A DNA stretch of 64,000 bases from Eonycteris spelaea. Taxonomy: Eukaryota; Chordata; Mammalia; Chiroptera; Pteropodidae. Of this stretch, positions 62,110 through 64,000 are shown one piece after another. A model generated the notes under the pieces. It had not been told where the DNA came from. It saw only the letters and a list, made by a program, of their open reading frames with translations, and searched no databases. The first letter of the stretch is position 1. Each line of letters opens with the position of its first letter. The stretch spans positions 514,501-578,500 of the forward strand of contig PUFA01000284.1 of the NCBI GenBank assembly GCA_003508835.1. The letters run 5' to 3'. The position numbers were made by a program, and so were the translations under genes.

Positions 62110-63480
62110 CAAATCATAAACATAGAGTGATAAGTCATGGGCTTCAGTTAAGCCACAGATATAAAAATGTTTTCTTAAAAATTTAAACAGTTTCTAATGC
62201 AAGGGAAAAGCAACTATCTTATTTTGATTTGATTTGATTTAATTTACCTTTACAGCATCTTGTTATATAAAATTAAAGGAAAATAATAGGCCATCCTTTG
62301 CTTCTCTTCCCTAATATTAGAGTTCAGCAGTCTATGTTCATCACTAATTCAGAAAACAGAGAAGCAAAATGAACAGAGTTGCATGCTTGCTCTATCTTCC
62401 TGGGACTAGATTACCTCTTTTCTTCATTTCTGCTATTACTTCTATTACACCTTAGTGTATGTCACCTTAAAATTTCACCTGAACTTCTGAAAGCGCCTAC
62501 TAACTTGTCTCTATGATACTATTTCTGTGCCTTCCAAATATTCACTATCTAGTACTCAGATATCTCATTAAAACACACATAATATGGTGTGCTAGATTTC
62601 AAAACATAGACTCCTAAACTATGGGTTGAAATAATTGTATATTTACATATTTCTGAATCTCTTATTTCAGTCCAGACCAGATCAGAAGGCCAATGTGTAT
62701 GAATTAATTTCTGAACAGAAAGACTGGATGTCCTCCCAAATTACTTGACAATAAATGATTGTTTGAACCAGCTTATTTTGTCTATAGTCAGAAAACTCTT
62801 TCCAAAAATTCACTTGATAATATTTAAGAAATTTTTAACTTTCAGTAATATATAAACAAAAAGAGAGTAATGCCCCACAATTCTGTCCCCCACCCCCAAA
62901 GAAGCCAGAAAGCAATAATGTTCAATGCTGATATAGATGCAAATAAATGGGTTTTCATGGATTTTCAGTGGGGATGAAAATTGCTAGAACCCTTTGGGGA
63001 AAAAATATATTCCATTATCCAAACTTTCCTAGTGACCCCTGCCATCCCAGCTCTCTGATCATTCCACAAGAACTCAGTGACCACCCCAGGATCCAGTAAT
63101 TAAAATGAACTCTTAGTTTAGTGGGGACCCAAGCCCTGATTCAGGCTCTTTTATGATGTGCCATACTAATGATGAAATAATTTTAGTAAGAAATCAGGAA
63201 CAGGACATCAGGTCAAAGGAGATTGTGTTGTCTTGTGGTCTTATTTTTAAGAAAAGATGCATGCATAGTCACAGATAGAAGGGAAGGGTTGGATAGAGAT
63301 GTAAATGTTGAAATCTGGTAAAGATGAGGTAGGAGAGGATCCAGGGTGCACAGAAGTAGGCATTAGCTTTGGGTATTTAGGGAACACTTATTGATCTGGG
63401 ATGGAAGAAAAGCCTGGGAAGGAATATGGGCAATTCTGTAGATTGTTAAGTAGGAAAATGATGAATTTCCTTGTCAGGAG
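62110..63480. other. Unassigned sequence
   Basis: No gene or repeat recognised, apart from a short (TTTGA)n run at 62222-62240. Confidence 0.4.
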
Positions 63481-63552
63481 CATGTATGTATGTACGTACA
63501 TATGTATGTATGTATGTATGCATGCATGCATGCATGCATGTATGTATGTATT
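63481..63552 (+). repeat. (GTAT)n/(GCAT)n microsatellite
   Basis: Tetranucleotide array that changes from GTAT through GTAC to GCAT and back. The GTACGTAC and GCATGCATGC words are self-complementary. Confidence 0.95.
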
Positions 63553-64000
63553 TGCAAGTTAGAGTGGTAGAAAATCAAGAAGCTTGAGGAAAACAGTTAG
63601 CATTTTCTATCAGTAATGTAGGTAACCAGCTCTTTCCGCAGGCCTCTTACCATTTAATAGATTTGAAGCTAGGGATAAAATACTAGTATGTGTTTTATTC
63701 TCTTAATGCTAACAGCAAGAATTATTAACATCGCACCGTGTTTTCTATGCCCCTACATGCATGTATACTCATAATAAGCTTTTTACTAGTGATAATACTT
63801 ACACAAATGTGACTATTCTATATGTTACCCATTAAATTCTAATTTTTCTCACTCATTATCTGTAGTAGTCTTTTCAGTAGCTGATATGTAAATATCCACT
63901 CATTTTTTTAGTAATTGCATAGCATTCAGTAATATGTTTTTGCCAAATTGACTGTCATTTTCTTCTCTATGAATATTTATGGATTATTTTTGCCCCTACA

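Overview
The window is AT-rich, CpG-poor mammalian nuclear DNA with no protein-coding gene that I can support. Most open frames are short and fall inside repeats or simple-sequence tracts. The layout is that of a gene desert or a long intron. Fossil families shared by placental mammals are abundant: MIR, L2, L3/CR1, MLT1, MER5A, MER20 and Tigger-type elements. I see no Alu, B1/B2, ruminant BOV, horse ERE or carnivore SINEC copy. Several L1 3' ends carry a terminal motif close to 'ggtgacaatggttaa', or a motif with 'agtttcaagtgtacaa' and 'gttagacatttata'. From memory these are typical of laurasiatherian L1s, especially bats. A bat is my best guess for the organism, but it is an inference.

Layout. 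1-6.2 kb: an MLT1A-like LTR, two opposed MER5A copies, several MIRs, and an L2 interrupted by a purine tract. 6.2-13.8 kb: mostly unassigned, with a repeat-free stretch near 7.8-8.7 kb that holds a CTCF-like core, one MIR, one hAT-Charlie element and a short hairpin. 13.8-24.8 kb: unassigned AT-rich DNA, an L2 split by a young L1 tail with a clear target-site duplication, large GATA and GA microsatellites, a MER20, an L1 tail and an old LTR. 25-34 kb: exon-like and hairpin-rich unique sequence, a second L1 tail with a target-site duplication, and decayed L1 and L2. 34-44 kb: a unique stretch with a strong acceptor-like tract, an old LTR, MIRs, a perfect 24-bp tandem duplication, an MLT1A-like LTR and an L3/CR1 reverse-transcriptase fossil. 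44-54 kb: an L1 tail with a target-site duplication, two long purine microsatellites, a 1-kb L2, a candidate conserved exon on the minus strand (49782-49872), a Tigger-type transposon beside an ERV LTR with promoter motifs, and a MER2-like miniature element. 54-64 kb: an internally deleted L1 with both ends (54606 to about 56990), further L1 tails, a coding-like minus-strand segment near 61.7-62.1 kb, and mostly unassigned sequence.

There is no operon-like or pathway logic here. The interest lies in the internally deleted L1, the exon-like and hairpin-forming unique segments, and insertion histories that can be read from target-site duplications. Repeat family names come from memory of consensus sequences and should be confirmed with RepeatMasker.
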